8,315 nt of DNA from an uncultured Eubacteriales bacterium (GCA_902475455.1 CABRZO010000114.1:1-8315); one strand, 5' to 3'. Shown: positions 1 to 6,215, counted from the first letter of the stretch. Notes: a model not told the origin generated them from the sequence alone. Made by a program: numbers and translations.

Positions 1-54
1 CTTGCGAGCACTGGCACCTGAAGCCAGCGAGTCTACCAATTCCACCACTCGTGC
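1..54 (-). tRNA. tRNA-Leu (anticodon CAG), 3' part outside window
   Basis: Read on the minus strand from 54, the sequence begins with the acceptor strand GCACGAG. A leucine-type D arm (GTGGAATTGGTAGAC) follows, then the anticodon stem CTGGC, loop TTCAGGT and stem GCCAG, placing CAG as the anticodon. The start of the long class II variable arm is visible before the window edge; the T arm and acceptor 3' strand are missing. It would decode CUG codons. It lies head to head with a second tRNA-Leu at 231. Identity as tRNA-Leu is secure; only its 3' end is unknown. Confidence 0.93.
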
Positions 55-67
55 ATCAAGATGGTGT

Positions 68-86
68 CGAGGAATCTCGTTCCTCG
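68..86 (-). repeat. 7-bp perfect inverted repeat in the tRNA-Leu(CAG) leader
   Basis: CGAGGAA and TTCCTCG flank a 5-nt loop (TCTCG). The hairpin lies between the predicted transcription start near 95 and the tRNA 5' end at 54, so it would fold in the pre-tRNA leader. It has no T-run and is not a terminator. A role in 5' processing is only a guess. Confidence 0.5.
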
Positions 87-101
87 TTCGGCGCAAGTGA
101 T

Positions 102-130
102 ACTATACCACGGCTTGCCCTGGAAGTCAA
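102..130 (-). promoter_or_regulatory. sigma-A promoter of tRNA-Leu(CAG)
   Basis: On the minus strand TTGACT (130-125) is followed after exactly 17 nt by TATAGT (107-102), 5/6 matches in each hexamer. Start of transcription is expected near 95, about 40 nt before the tRNA. An A-rich GAAGAAAAGTG element sits directly upstream of the -35 and is mirrored at the opposing promoter. Confidence 0.85.
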
Positions 131-186
131 CACTTTTCTTCGGGAAAAGCCAAAAAGTTTTTCCAAGGGTAAGTGAAGAAAAATGG

Positions 187-215
187 TTGACAAATCAGAT
201 GCAGCAAACTATAAT
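187..215 (+). promoter_or_regulatory. consensus sigma-A promoter of tRNA-Leu(GAG)
   Basis: TTGACA (187-192), a 17-nt spacer and TATAAT (210-215) form a perfect consensus promoter. The expected start near 222 is about 9 nt before the mature tRNA. An A-rich upstream GAAGAAAAATG (175-185) resembles an UP element. Such strength is typical of stable RNA genes. Confidence 0.92.
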
Positions 216-230
216 AATTAGTGCTGATTT

Positions 231-317
231 GCGGATGTGCTGGAATTGGTAGACTGGCAAGCTTGAGGTGCTTGTGCGTGAATGCGCGTACGGGTTCGAG
301 TCCCGTCATCCGCACCA
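231..317 (+). tRNA. tRNA-Leu (anticodon GAG), complete with encoded CCA
   Basis: Acceptor strands GCGGATG (231-237) and CATCCGC (307-313) pair fully; discriminator A314 is followed by encoded CCA (315-317). The D arm has the leucine-type TGGAATTGGTAGAC. The anticodon stem CAAGC/GCTTG holds loop TTGAGGT (263-269), giving anticodon GAG at 265-267. A class II variable arm (275-289) can pair TGCG with CGCG using one wobble. The T arm is ACGGG-TTCGAGT-CCCGT (290-306). It reads CUC/CUU codons. A terminator follows within 10 nt, so it is a single-gene transcript. Confidence 0.97.
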
Positions 318-324
318 GATTGGC

Positions 325-357
325 AACCCCCGGAACCACAGGGTTCCGGGGGTTTTT
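325..357 (+). terminator. intrinsic terminator of tRNA-Leu(GAG)
   Basis: Stem AACCCCCGGAACC (325-337) pairs with GGTTCCGGGGGTT (342-354) around loop ACAG, and the run of five T at 353-357 completes it. It starts 8 nt after the tRNA CCA end. Confidence 0.93.
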
Positions 358-387
358 GCTTCCAAAGCTTTTCCCTTAAGAGCGATC

Positions 388-424
388 AAAAGCGCCCCTT
401 CTGTTGTGGCAGAAGGGGCGCTTT
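388..424 (-). terminator. intrinsic terminator of the minus-strand MFS gene
   Basis: A 14-bp perfect stem (389-402 with 411-424) closes an 8-nt loop. Read on minus, the stem ends in TTTT followed by GATCG. It lies 14 nt beyond the stop codon of the MFS gene. The plus-strand exit has only TTTA, so it serves mainly the minus strand. Confidence 0.85.
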
Positions 425-437
425 ATGGTGGCGCGAA

Positions 438-1628
438 TTATCTGTTGCTGTCGATATGCTGCTTTCGGTATGTGAAGGATGACGGATGATTCCGACCCCA
501 GAGGACATAGATTACCACGGATAAGATATTGAATATGGTCATGAGGACAAACATGGGATGGTATCCCAGTCCGGAGATAAGCTGACCTGCAATACCTCCG
601 CCCACCCCAATGCCGATGTCATAGGCACACAGGAAAGTGGAGTTGGCGCTGCCTCGCTTTTCCGGAGGGGCAATGGCCACCGCCATGGATTGCAGGGCGG
701 GTTCCAGGCCACCGAAGCCGAAGCCTGCCAGCACCGCAGCCAGAATATAGGTGACCACATGGGGAACCAACCCCATCATCAGAAAGGCCACGAGCATCGC
801 TCCGTTGCAGGCGTAGACGAAAAAACGTTCCCCGTGTCGGTCTGTCTCCTTGCCCGCCAGCAGTCGAGTGGCCAGCAGTGCGGCGGCCATGACGGCGAAG
901 AAAATGCCGCCACTGGGCAAGTTTTCTTCCGCGGCAAATTTTGCGGTAAAGTTCTCCAGGGCGCCGTAGGTCAGCATAAAGACCAGCGCCGTGGCGGAGG
1001 CCGGGAGGGCGTCCTTGTCGAAGAGCCCTTTCAGACGCAGGGGCGTTTTTTGCACCTCCACTTTGGGGACCTTCAGCATTAGAAACAGAAGGAATGCGAT
1101 GACTATGGAGCCGGCTGCAAACAGAAACAGGGTGATGAATCCCATGGAGTCCATGAGCATGAGACCGATGGCGGGAGCCACCGCAGTGGCCAGGGCGGTG
1201 GCCAGCCCGAACATGCCCATGCCCTCCGCAAACCTGGATTTGGGGATAATGTCGGTGGCGATGGTGGAAGTGGATGTGTTGGAAAAGGCCAGGGAGGCGC
1301 CGTGGAGCATCCGGCAGACAAAGGCCAGATAGAGGGTGGCAAGTACCAGGTAACCGATGGGCATCAGCGCCATACCGCACAGGCCGATGATCAGAATCAG
1401 TTTGCGCTTGCCGTTGTCCAGCATCCAGCCGATAAAAGGCCGGAACACCACAGCAATGATGGAGAACAGCGCCGCGGCCAGGCCGGCGACGGCCTCGGAG
1501 CCCCCCAAGAACTCAATATAAAAGGGAAATGTGGATAAAATCATCAGATGATTTAAAAAGACAAGAAAGTTGATGACAATAATCAAAACATAGTCTTTTT
1601 TCCATAGTTTTTCCGGCTGCTTCTTCAT
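438..1628 (-). CDS. MFS transporter, exporter-like (DHA-type)
   Basis: This 396-residue integral membrane protein has about 12 hydrophobic segments, the usual size for a Major Facilitator Superfamily carrier. The motif A loop is GWMLDNGKRK (residues 67-76), between helices 2 and 3. A following stretch has R106 and HG (109-110), then a TST-rich segment, IPxxRFAEG and a helix-5 APAIG (151-155), as in proton-driven drug or metabolite exporters. ATG at 1628 is preceded by GAGGAGG at about 8 nt. The gene is monocistronic, with its own terminator and an unusually structured leader (1647-1743). It diverges from the flavodoxin pair. The substrate cannot be read; drug or small-metabolite efflux is the family expectation. 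Family assignment is firm, function is not. Confidence 0.9.
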   Translation of the reverse strand: MKKQPEKLWKKDYVLIIVINFLVFLNHLMILSTFPFYIEFLGGSEAVAGLAAALFSIIAVVFRPFIGWMLDNGKRKLILIIGLCGMALMPIGYLVLATLYLAFVCRMLHGASLAFSNTSTSTIATDIIPKSRFAEGMGMFGLATALATAVAPAIGLMLMDSMGFITLFLFAAGSIVIAFLLFLMLKVPKVEVQKTPLRLKGLFDKDALPASATALVFMLTYGALENFTAKFAAEENLPSGGIFFAVMAAALLATRLLAGKETDRHGERFFVYACNGAMLVAFLMMGLVPHVVTYILAAVLAGFGFGGLEPALQSMAVAIAPPEKRGSANSTFLCAYDIGIGVGGGIAGQLISGLGYHPMFVLMTIFNILSVVIYVLWGRNHPSSFTYRKQHIDSNR

Positions 1629-1646
1629 GCAGTTTTTCCTCCTCGG

Positions 1647-1679
1647 GTATACGGGTCAGGGGCGGCCGACCCGGTATAC
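1647..1679 (-). promoter_or_regulatory. imperfect inverted repeat just upstream of the MFS ribosome site
   Basis: GTATACGGGTC (1647-1657) and GACCC-G-GTATAC (1668-1679) form an 11-bp inverted repeat with one unpaired base and a 10-nt GC-rich loop. On the minus strand it ends 2-4 nt before GAGGAGG. As RNA it would be a stable hairpin beside the ribosome site; as DNA it could be an operator. Each outer arm is itself the palindrome GTATAC. Confidence 0.5.
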
Positions 1680-1691
1680 AAAAATAAATGT

Positions 1692-1743
1692 AAAAAAGCA
1701 GCTCTTCCGCAGTCCACAACTGGACTTACGCAGAAAAGCTGCT
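1692..1743 (-). terminator. terminator-like hairpin inside the MFS leader (possible attenuator)
   Basis: On minus, AGCAGCTTTTCT (from 1743) pairs with GGAAGAGCTGCT (to 1697) over 12 bp including wobbles. Above an internal loop, AGTCCA-GTTG-TGGACT adds 6 bp, and six T follow (1697-1692). It lies about 64 nt upstream of the MFS start codon and only a few nt after the predicted transcription start, so it would cut the MFS transcript short unless prevented. The plus strand shows no T-run after the stem. The structure is clear; the attenuation role is inferred. Confidence 0.6.
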
Positions 1744-1755
1744 CATTGCGTCATT

Positions 1756-1784
1756 ATTATAATATCATTCTTTTGAAAAGAAAA
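1756..1784 (-). promoter_or_regulatory. probable promoter of the MFS gene
   Basis: On minus a perfect -10 TATAAT lies at 1761-1756. The -35 at 17-nt spacing, TTTTCT (1784-1779), is poor, so activation or weak basal use is possible. Start of transcription is expected near 1749. Confidence 0.5.
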
Positions 1785-1834
1785 GGATTTTTTTCCAGCA
1801 GAAGAAGTAAAACTTTATTAAAAAGAAACGATTT

Positions 1835-1864
1835 CTGAAAAATATAAGCGATCTATGCTATAAT
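1835..1864 (+). promoter_or_regulatory. extended -10 promoter of the flavodoxin pair
   Basis: TGCTATAAT (1856-1864) is a perfect extended -10 element. The best -35, CTGAAA (1835-1840), lies at 18 nt. A 13-bp palindrome, AGAAA-CGA-TTTCT (1824-1836), overlaps the -35 and could be an operator. Transcription should start near 1871; the SD AGGAGG lies before the ATG at 1909. Confidence 0.7.
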
Positions 1865-1908
1865 AAAGTTGCCCCATGAGGACAAAATGAATGAAATAGG
1901 AGGCGGTT

Positions 1909-2424
1909 ATGAAGTTGATTTTAAGTGACAGACCGTTGCATCTGTCTCGGAATTCTTGTAATGATCTGACCTTTATCGATTTGTCACAATTGAACATAGC
2001 CAACTGTGTGGGCTGCTTTGGCTGCTGGACCAAAACTCCGGGCAAGTGTGTGATCCGGGATGATGCGGTCAAAGTGTATCCTCTAATTGCGGCCAGCGAC
2101 CGGGTGCTGTATGTCAGCCATGTGAAATACGGGGGCTATGACACTCCCATGAAGACTATGCTGGAGCGGGCCATCCCGATTCAACAGGCCTTTATCCGGC
2201 TGTGGCACGGGGAGACCCACCACGTCCAGCGTGGGGTGGTGCCCAAGCAGGCGGTGATCATCGGCTACGGTGCAGATTCCACCGAGGAACAGAACCTGTT
2301 CCGGCGGCTGGTGGGCCACAATGCCAACAATATGAGCTTTGAACAGTACCGGGTGGTGTTTGCTACCGAGGACACCCTGGAGCAGACAGTGGAACGGGAG
2401 GTGTGGACATGGGCAAAGTCCTGA
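1909..2424 (+). CDS. flavodoxin-fold protein with iron-sulfur flavoprotein-type cysteine cluster
   Basis: This 171-residue protein resembles the multimeric flavodoxin / iron-sulfur flavoprotein group (WrbA/Isf-like). It has the compact cluster C33-x2-C36-x2-C39-x7-C47 followed by DD (51-52). In the Isf family the CX2CX2CX4-7C motif binds a 4Fe-4S cluster. The segment VLYVSHVKYGGYDTPMKTMLER (in part, residues 67-87) matches the family's flavin-site strand and helix. The usual N-terminal phosphate loop (GSPR-type) is absent: strand 1 (MKLILSD) runs into a short variable region. AGGAGG precedes the ATG at about 7 nt. The reading frame overlaps the next gene by 16 nt, so the two are translationally coupled. 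It is probably a cytoplasmic electron-transfer or reductase subunit; the physiological substrate is unknown. Confidence 0.8.
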   Translation: MKLILSDRPLHLSRNSCNDLTFIDLSQLNIANCVGCFGCWTKTPGKCVIRDDAVKVYPLIAASDRVLYVSHVKYGGYDTPMKTMLERAIPIQQAFIRLWHGETHHVQRGVVPKQAVIIGYGADSTEEQNLFRRLVGHNANNMSFEQYRVVFATEDTLEQTVEREVWTWAKS

Positions 2425-3017
2425 TTTTGAACGGGAGCCCCCGAGCCCCCAGATCAAACTCCAAGCAATACGCCCAACTGTTTGCTGAGGCCTGCAGGAT
2501 GGAGACAGTCCATTGCAATATCACCAAAACAAACCACCTGGAGCTATGCGCCAAACTGGAGGACTGTACCGACGTGCTGTTGGTGTTCCCCCTCTACGCT
2601 GACGGAATTCCGACTCCGCTGCTTCAATTTCTGAAGACTTTGGAGGCACACCCACCCCAGACCAGGCCTGTGGTGTCGGTGCTCATCAACTGCGGTTTCT
2701 TGGAGCCGGAGCAGAATGATGTGGCCGTGGAGATGATCCGGCTGTTTTGCAGCCAGAACGGTTATCCCTACGGTTCCACTCTGAAGATCGGCAGCGGAGA
2801 GGCCATTCTGGCCACTCCCTTCCGGGCCTTAGTCCGGGGCAAGATTAAAAAGCTGGCCTCCGCCCTGGAGTGCCGGCGCAGCCAAAGTTTCAAGGTCACT
2901 ATGCCGTTGCCCAAGTGGATGTTTCTGAAGGCCTCCACCGGCTATTGGACCGGTTATGGCCAGCGCAACGGTATCACCCGGGAGCAGATGGCCACCATGG
3001 AAATTGAGGGAAAATAA
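2409..3017 (+). CDS. NAD(P)H-dependent FMN reductase / flavodoxin-like oxidoreductase
   Basis: This 202-residue flavodoxin-fold protein starts with strand 1 and the FMN phosphate loop NGSPRAPRSNSK (residues 8-19). The strand-3 segment VFPLYADGIPTPLLQFL (59-75) matches the NAD(P)H-quinone/FMN reductase group. It lacks the cysteine cluster of its upstream neighbour. I chose ATG 2409, with GGGAGGTG five nt upstream; an in-frame GTG at 2403 lies inside that ribosome site. The start overlaps the previous stop by 16 nt, so the pair is coupled and may form a two-subunit flavoenzyme, one bringing the phosphate loop and the other the cysteine cluster. The C-terminal region (about 163-189) has aromatic residues and a WTGYG stretch. 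Reductase of quinones, nitro compounds or other small oxidants is the family guess. Confidence 0.82.
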   Translation: MGKVLILNGSPRAPRSNSKQYAQLFAEACRMETVHCNITKTNHLELCAKLEDCTDVLLVFPLYADGIPTPLLQFLKTLEAHPPQTRPVVSVLINCGFLEPEQNDVAVEMIRLFCSQNGYPYGSTLKIGSGEAILATPFRALVRGKIKKLASALECRRSQSFKVTMPLPKWMFLKASTGYWTGYGQRNGITREQMATMEIEGK

Positions 3018-3047
3018 AGGGGTAATCTCCGCCGGAAAGGATATGAC

Positions 3048-3084
3048 AAAACCGGCCGCTGACTGTACGTCAGCGGCCGGTTTT
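3048..3084. terminator. bidirectional intrinsic terminator between convergent units
   Basis: A 16-bp perfect stem (3048-3063 with 3069-3084) rich in GGCCGC has a 5-nt loop and A4/T4 flanks on both sides. It follows the flavodoxin pair by 30 nt and is also the only visible terminator downstream of the minus-strand cyclase-MFS operon, 147 nt beyond its last stop. I see no gene in 3085-3230. Confidence 0.88.
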
Positions 3085-3230
3085 GGTCTGTTTCCCGGTG
3101 GATAAATGGCCGGGAGGGGGGAGAGATAGGGGAAGAAAACAGTGTTGTATGCTTCTTGTTGGGGTGTCACCCTGTCTGGTGCCCCCTGATGCAAAGGGGA
3201 ACGATTCGTGGATGGGAAACGGTGTTATAA

Positions 3231-4493
3231 TCAGGCAGCCTCTTTCTGGTGCTCAGTGCGCAGCCGGAAGCTGCCACAGGCGATGGCGATGACGGCAATG
3301 GTGGACACGATGCCCCACACAAAGTTGGCGTAGGAGTAGGCACCCATGGCCGTGGCCAGACCGCCGATGGCGGCGTAGCAGCAGGCCTTGATGAGCTGGG
3401 CACCGGTATTCAGATAGCGCCAGGCCTGGTTGTAGCTGTTGCGGCCGTACATATTCAGCACCAAGGAGCCGCCCAGGTTGGCCAAACCGCCGCCTACGAA
3501 GTTGATGAGCACGGTGAAGGCCAGGGCCAGGGGCACATTCTTGGCCACACCGAAGATGCCCATGCCGAAGCCACAGACGGCGTAGACTACGGCCATAATC
3601 AGGGTGGCGGCTTTGGTGCCCAGCTTGGAGTCGAACCAGCCCATGACAATGCTGCCGATCATAGCGCCGATGCTGCAGCCAGACATGATCATGACGGCGG
3701 TGACGTTGTTATAGCCCATCTCCATCAGGAAGGGGACGGTGATGGTGAGGCTGCCGGTACCGGTCATGTTCAGGCAGCCGAAGCCAATGATATACAGGAT
3801 GCCGTCCTTGTGGGCCAGAATCTCCTTGGCGGTCCAGACCTCTTTCTGGTTGGGCTGCAGGGCCAGCCGCTCGCTCTCGGAAATGGGCATGTTGTCAGGC
3901 AGCAGGCCCACGTCCTCGGGGTAGTCCCGGATCCAAAACCAGCAGGCGATGCCCAGCACCAGCAGGATGCCGGCAATGATGTTGCATACCATACCCCAGC
4001 CGATGACCGGGGTCATTTTGGTCATGAAGAGCACGCCGGTGAAGGAGGCGCACATGATGCCGGCGGTGACGATGCCCATGACCACCCCACGCTTCCGGGG
4101 GAACCAATTGCCGATCAGGGCGTTGGCGGAGCCGTAGGAATAGCCGTGATAGAAGAACTGCGTCAGCGCGGAGAAAATGATGAAGGCGCCGATGCTCTGG
4201 CCGTGGCCCACGATCAGCACGCCCAGGGCGGAGATCAGATAGGACAGGGAAGTGGTAAAGCGAATGCTTTTCTTTTTAATCAGGTAGCTGCATCCGAACA
4301 CACCGAGTACGCTGATGTAGCCGCCGATGGTGTTCACGGAGAACAGAGTGGTGGAGGCGATTCCCGTGGTCTGAGAGAACGACATGATGATGGTGCTGAT
4401 GCCGGAGGCGATCAGCAGACCGTAGAACAGCCAACCGATGAAGGTCTCTACAATGTAGGAATAGCCAAGCGCAAAACTTTTTTTCTGTGACAT
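3231..4493 (-). CDS. MFS transporter, oxalate/formate antiporter-like (carboxylate type)
   Basis: This is a 420-residue protein of about 12 membrane segments. NWFPRKRG (129-136) after helix 4 is characteristic of the OFA / monocarboxylate branch of the MFS. A central hydrophilic loop (about 189-230, starting RDYPEDVG) joins the two halves. The second-half motif A is MGWFDSKLGTKAA (284-296). Uptake or exchange of a small organic acid is the family expectation. The start is ATG 4493, with GGGAGG about 8 nt upstream; an in-frame TTG (4535) and ATG (4529) upstream lack an SD. The gene lies 58 nt after the cyclase-family hydrolase on the same strand with no terminator between, so they form an operon divergent from the TetR gene, and the carrier probably moves the hydrolase's substrate or product. 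Confidence 0.88.
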   Translation of the reverse strand: MSQKKSFALGYSYIVETFIGWLFYGLLIASGISTIIMSFSQTTGIASTTLFSVNTIGGYISVLGVFGCSYLIKKKSIRFTTSLSYLISALGVLIVGHGQSIGAFIIFSALTQFFYHGYSYGSANALIGNWFPRKRGVVMGIVTAGIMCASFTGVLFMTKMTPVIGWGMVCNIIAGILLVLGIACWFWIRDYPEDVGLLPDNMPISESERLALQPNQKEVWTAKEILAHKDGILYIIGFGCLNMTGTGSLTITVPFLMEMGYNNVTAVMIMSGCSIGAMIGSIVMGWFDSKLGTKAATLIMAVVYAVCGFGMGIFGVAKNVPLALAFTVLINFVGGGLANLGGSLVLNMYGRNSYNQAWRYLNTGAQLIKACCYAAIGGLATAMGAYSYANFVWGIVSTIAVIAIACGSFRLRTEHQKEAA

Positions 4494-4551
4494 GGTATGA
4501 TCCTCCCAATTTTCTTCTCTTTCATCCATAATCAAACCGAATCGTTTCCTT

Positions 4552-5322
4552 TTACTGCTCCAGCAGTGCCACTGCCCGGGTCCAGCCGGCGCTGGCCTTG
4601 TAAACTTTCACCGGAAAGCAGATGACTTTGAAGCCGAAGGGGGGCAGCTGGTCCAGGTTGGCCAACTTCTCCATCTGATAGTATTCGAAGTCTCTGCCCG
4701 CGTAGTGGCCCTCCCAGATGATGCTTCTGTCGTGGGTCTGGGCAAACTTCTGAGCGGTCAGGGACAGCGGGGGGTCCCAGCTCCAGGCGTCGGTGCCCAC
4801 CACCTTGATGCCCTGATTGTGGAGCCAAGTGGTGCCCTCTTTGCCCACGCCACAGCCCCGGACCAGATACTCGTCCTGGCCGGCATAGGGGGCGGCTCCG
4901 CTGCGGATCAGCACGATGTCCAGGGGCTTCAGAGTGTAGCCCATTCGGTCCAGCTGCTCCTGAAAATCCACGGAGGTAACCACATAGCCGTCGGGCTTGT
5001 CGGTGAAGTCGAAGACCACCCCGTCCTGAAAGCACCACTCCAGCGGGCACTGGTCGATGGTGGCAGCGGGTTGATTGCCGTTCATAATTGAGGAATAGTG
5101 ATAGGGGGCGTCCATATGAGTGCCGGAATGGGTGCTCAATCGGATGTTTTCCACCGCCCAGCCTTCGCCGTCGGGCAGATCTTCGGTGGTGATGCCCGGG
5201 AAGAAGGAGAGCATCTGCTCGGCGCCCTTCTGGTGGTCGGAATACTCAAAGACCGGCTTCTGGGGTTCCGGGTCTCCCGGGAGCTGGTGCTGAATAGAGA
5301 CGGATAAATCCAGCAATTTCAT
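4552..5322 (-). CDS. cyclase-family metal-dependent hydrolase (kynurenine formamidase-like)
   Basis: This 256-residue protein belongs to PF04199, which includes bacterial kynurenine formamidase (KynB), isatin hydrolase and related enzymes. The metal motif HxGTHxDxPxH is complete: H65, H69, D71 and H75 in HSGTHMDAPYH. Later conserved pieces are VGTDAWSWD (175-183) and the C-terminal helix starting at E218 followed by FPVKV (236-240). Family members hydrolyse amide bonds, often in cyclic or formylated substrates, using divalent metal in the cytoplasm. ATG 5322 has GGAG 8 nt upstream; an in-frame GTG (5331) overlaps that site. It is first in an operon with a carboxylate-type MFS. No tryptophan-degradation gene is nearby, so kynurenine formamidase itself is not supported. 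Confidence 0.87.
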   Translation of the reverse strand: MKLLDLSVSIQHQLPGDPEPQKPVFEYSDHQKGAEQMLSFFPGITTEDLPDGEGWAVENIRLSTHSGTHMDAPYHYSSIMNGNQPAATIDQCPLEWCFQDGVVFDFTDKPDGYVVTSVDFQEQLDRMGYTLKPLDIVLIRSGAAPYAGQDEYLVRGCGVGKEGTTWLHNQGIKVVGTDAWSWDPPLSLTAQKFAQTHDRSIIWEGHYAGRDFEYYQMEKLANLDQLPPFGFKVICFPVKVYKASAGWTRAVALLEQ

Positions 5323-5360
5323 AAAAAACACTCCGTTTCTCTTGGAAAATTTGTGGCTTT

Positions 5361-5389
5361 AGTATAAAAGTCGGGGGGCGGGAAAACAA
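5361..5389 (-). promoter_or_regulatory. promoter of the cyclase-MFS operon
   Basis: On minus, TTGTTT (5389-5384), a 17-nt spacer and TATACT (5366-5361). Start of transcription near 5354, about 32 nt before the cyclase ATG. Confidence 0.65.
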
Positions 5390-5394
5390 CAACC

Positions 5395-5438
5395 AAAACG
5401 CCGGCAGGTGTTCACTTCCGGACGACGCCGGCAGTTTT
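5395..5438. repeat. GCCGGC inverted repeat between the divergent promoters
   Basis: AAAACGCCGGC (5395-5405) and GCCGGCAGTTTT (5427-5438) form an inverted repeat with one inserted A and a 21-nt centre that also contains TTCCGGA-like symmetry. It sits immediately upstream of the cyclase -35. It is a candidate regulator-binding site. Confidence 0.4.
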
Positions 5439-5444
5439 GACCGA

Positions 5445-5477
5445 AAATGGACAACTGAGGTTAAAATGTACGTTTTT
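5445..5477 (+). promoter_or_regulatory. candidate operator, copy A (cyclase / TetR region)
   Basis: Half-sites AAAATGGACA (5444-5453) and TGTACGTTTT (5467-5476) are inverted, agree at 8 of 10 positions, and enclose 13 nt. A second copy at 6264-6296 matches at 24 of 33 positions without gaps. The site is 32 nt upstream of the TetR -35 and 55 nt from the cyclase -35. The TetR protein encoded next door is the likely ligand, by inference only. Confidence 0.5.
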
Positions 5478-5509
5478 CGGCGAGACACTGGAATTGGCAG
5501 GGGAATCCA

Positions 5510-5538
5510 TTGCACGGGGCAGCTTTTGATGCTATAAT
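5510..5538 (+). promoter_or_regulatory. promoter of the TetR gene
   Basis: TTGCAC (5510-5515), 17-nt spacer, TATAAT (5533-5538) with extended -10 TGC. Start near 5545, leaving a leader of about 47 nt with SD GGAGG before the ATG. Confidence 0.82.
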
Positions 5539-5591
5539 CAGCTCAATATTTTTGGGGGTCAGATAAAAAACAGACGGATGGAGGAAACGCC

Positions 5592-6206
5592 ATGAATGCC
5601 CCAACGACAGGAAAGAAGCTGACCCGGGTAGAAAAGCTGATCCGGGCGGCCTTTGCGGAACTATTGCAGACCAAGGATTTTTCCAAGATCCGAGTATCGG
5701 AGATCATTTCCAAGGCGGAGGTCTCCCGCTCCGCCTTTTATGCCCACTATGTGGACATCTACGACCTGATCGGACAGATCGAGCAGGAACTCTTTGAGGG
5801 CGTCCAGACCCGGATGCAGCAGGTGCAGGCCTCGGGCACTGAATACCGCACCTGCCGCAATGAGAGTGAGATCACAGGAAAGTACGAGAGCACCTATTTT
5901 GAGTACATCCAGGAGCAGCGGGTCTGGTGGGAACTGTTCATGACGGGCAAAGGCCGGGCGGATTTTGTGCAGCGGCTGACCCATGTGATCTATACCCAGC
6001 TGTGGGAGAGTGCCATGAAATGGCACGATCCCACGGACCCCTCCATTCCCCAGATGACCACGCTGGTGATGGCCTCCTGGACCTATGTGGGGGTTTTCTC
6101 CTATTGGCTGGAGACGGGGATGAAAGAGTCACCCATGGATATGGGGCGGGTACTGGCGGTGTACTGGTACCGGTTCCTCTATCAGGAAAAGTGCAAATCT
6201 TGCTGA
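5592..6206 (+). CDS. TetR/AcrR-family transcriptional regulator
   Basis: This 204-residue protein has a TetR-type DNA-binding domain at the N-terminus. Helix 1 is around TRVEKLIRAAFAELL (11-25). The helix-turn-helix is IRVSEIISKAEVSRSAFYAHY (in part, 33-53), with the family's SAFYxHY recognition end. The C-terminal part is helical and rich in W, Y and F (for example RVWWELF and YVGVFSYWLETG), resembling the TetR_C_8-like group, and would bind a small ligand. GGAGG lies 7 nt before ATG 5592. The gene is divergent from the cyclase-MFS operon and followed by its own terminator and then the BKACE gene. The repeated element at 5445 and 6264 suggests it controls both sides. Whether it represses or activates is not visible. 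Confidence 0.92.
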   Translation: MNAPTTGKKLTRVEKLIRAAFAELLQTKDFSKIRVSEIISKAEVSRSAFYAHYVDIYDLIGQIEQELFEGVQTRMQQVQASGTEYRTCRNESEITGKYESTYFEYIQEQRVWWELFMTGKGRADFVQRLTHVIYTQLWESAMKWHDPTDPSIPQMTTLVMASWTYVGVFSYWLETGMKESPMDMGRVLAVYWYRFLYQEKCKSC

Positions 6207-6215
6207 GAAAGTAAC

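Noticed and set aside
231..360. tRNA as an integration site for a mobile element
   Set aside because: No repeat of the tRNA 3' end and no integrase or phage gene was seen downstream.
61..489. Short frames across the tRNA region
   Set aside because: They overlap the tRNA, its promoter and terminators, and have no ribosome sites or recognisable products.
619..1380. 253-codon minus-strand frame
   Set aside because: It is an out-of-frame shadow within the MFS gene, rich in Arg and His, without a ribosome site.
1629..1908. Known riboswitch or T-box in the MFS/flavodoxin intergenic region
   Set aside because: No recognisable conserved core is visible; only the two hairpins and promoters are supported.
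3249..4490. 413-codon open frame on the plus strand
   Set aside because: It is fully antisense to the MFS gene, has a Gly/Asp/His-rich low-complexity composition typical of a GC-rich antisense shadow, and resembles no family.
4494..4535. N-terminal extension of the second MFS protein to TTG 4535
   Set aside because: The extension is hydrophilic and lacks an SD, while ATG 4493 has GGGAGG at good spacing directly before the first membrane segment.
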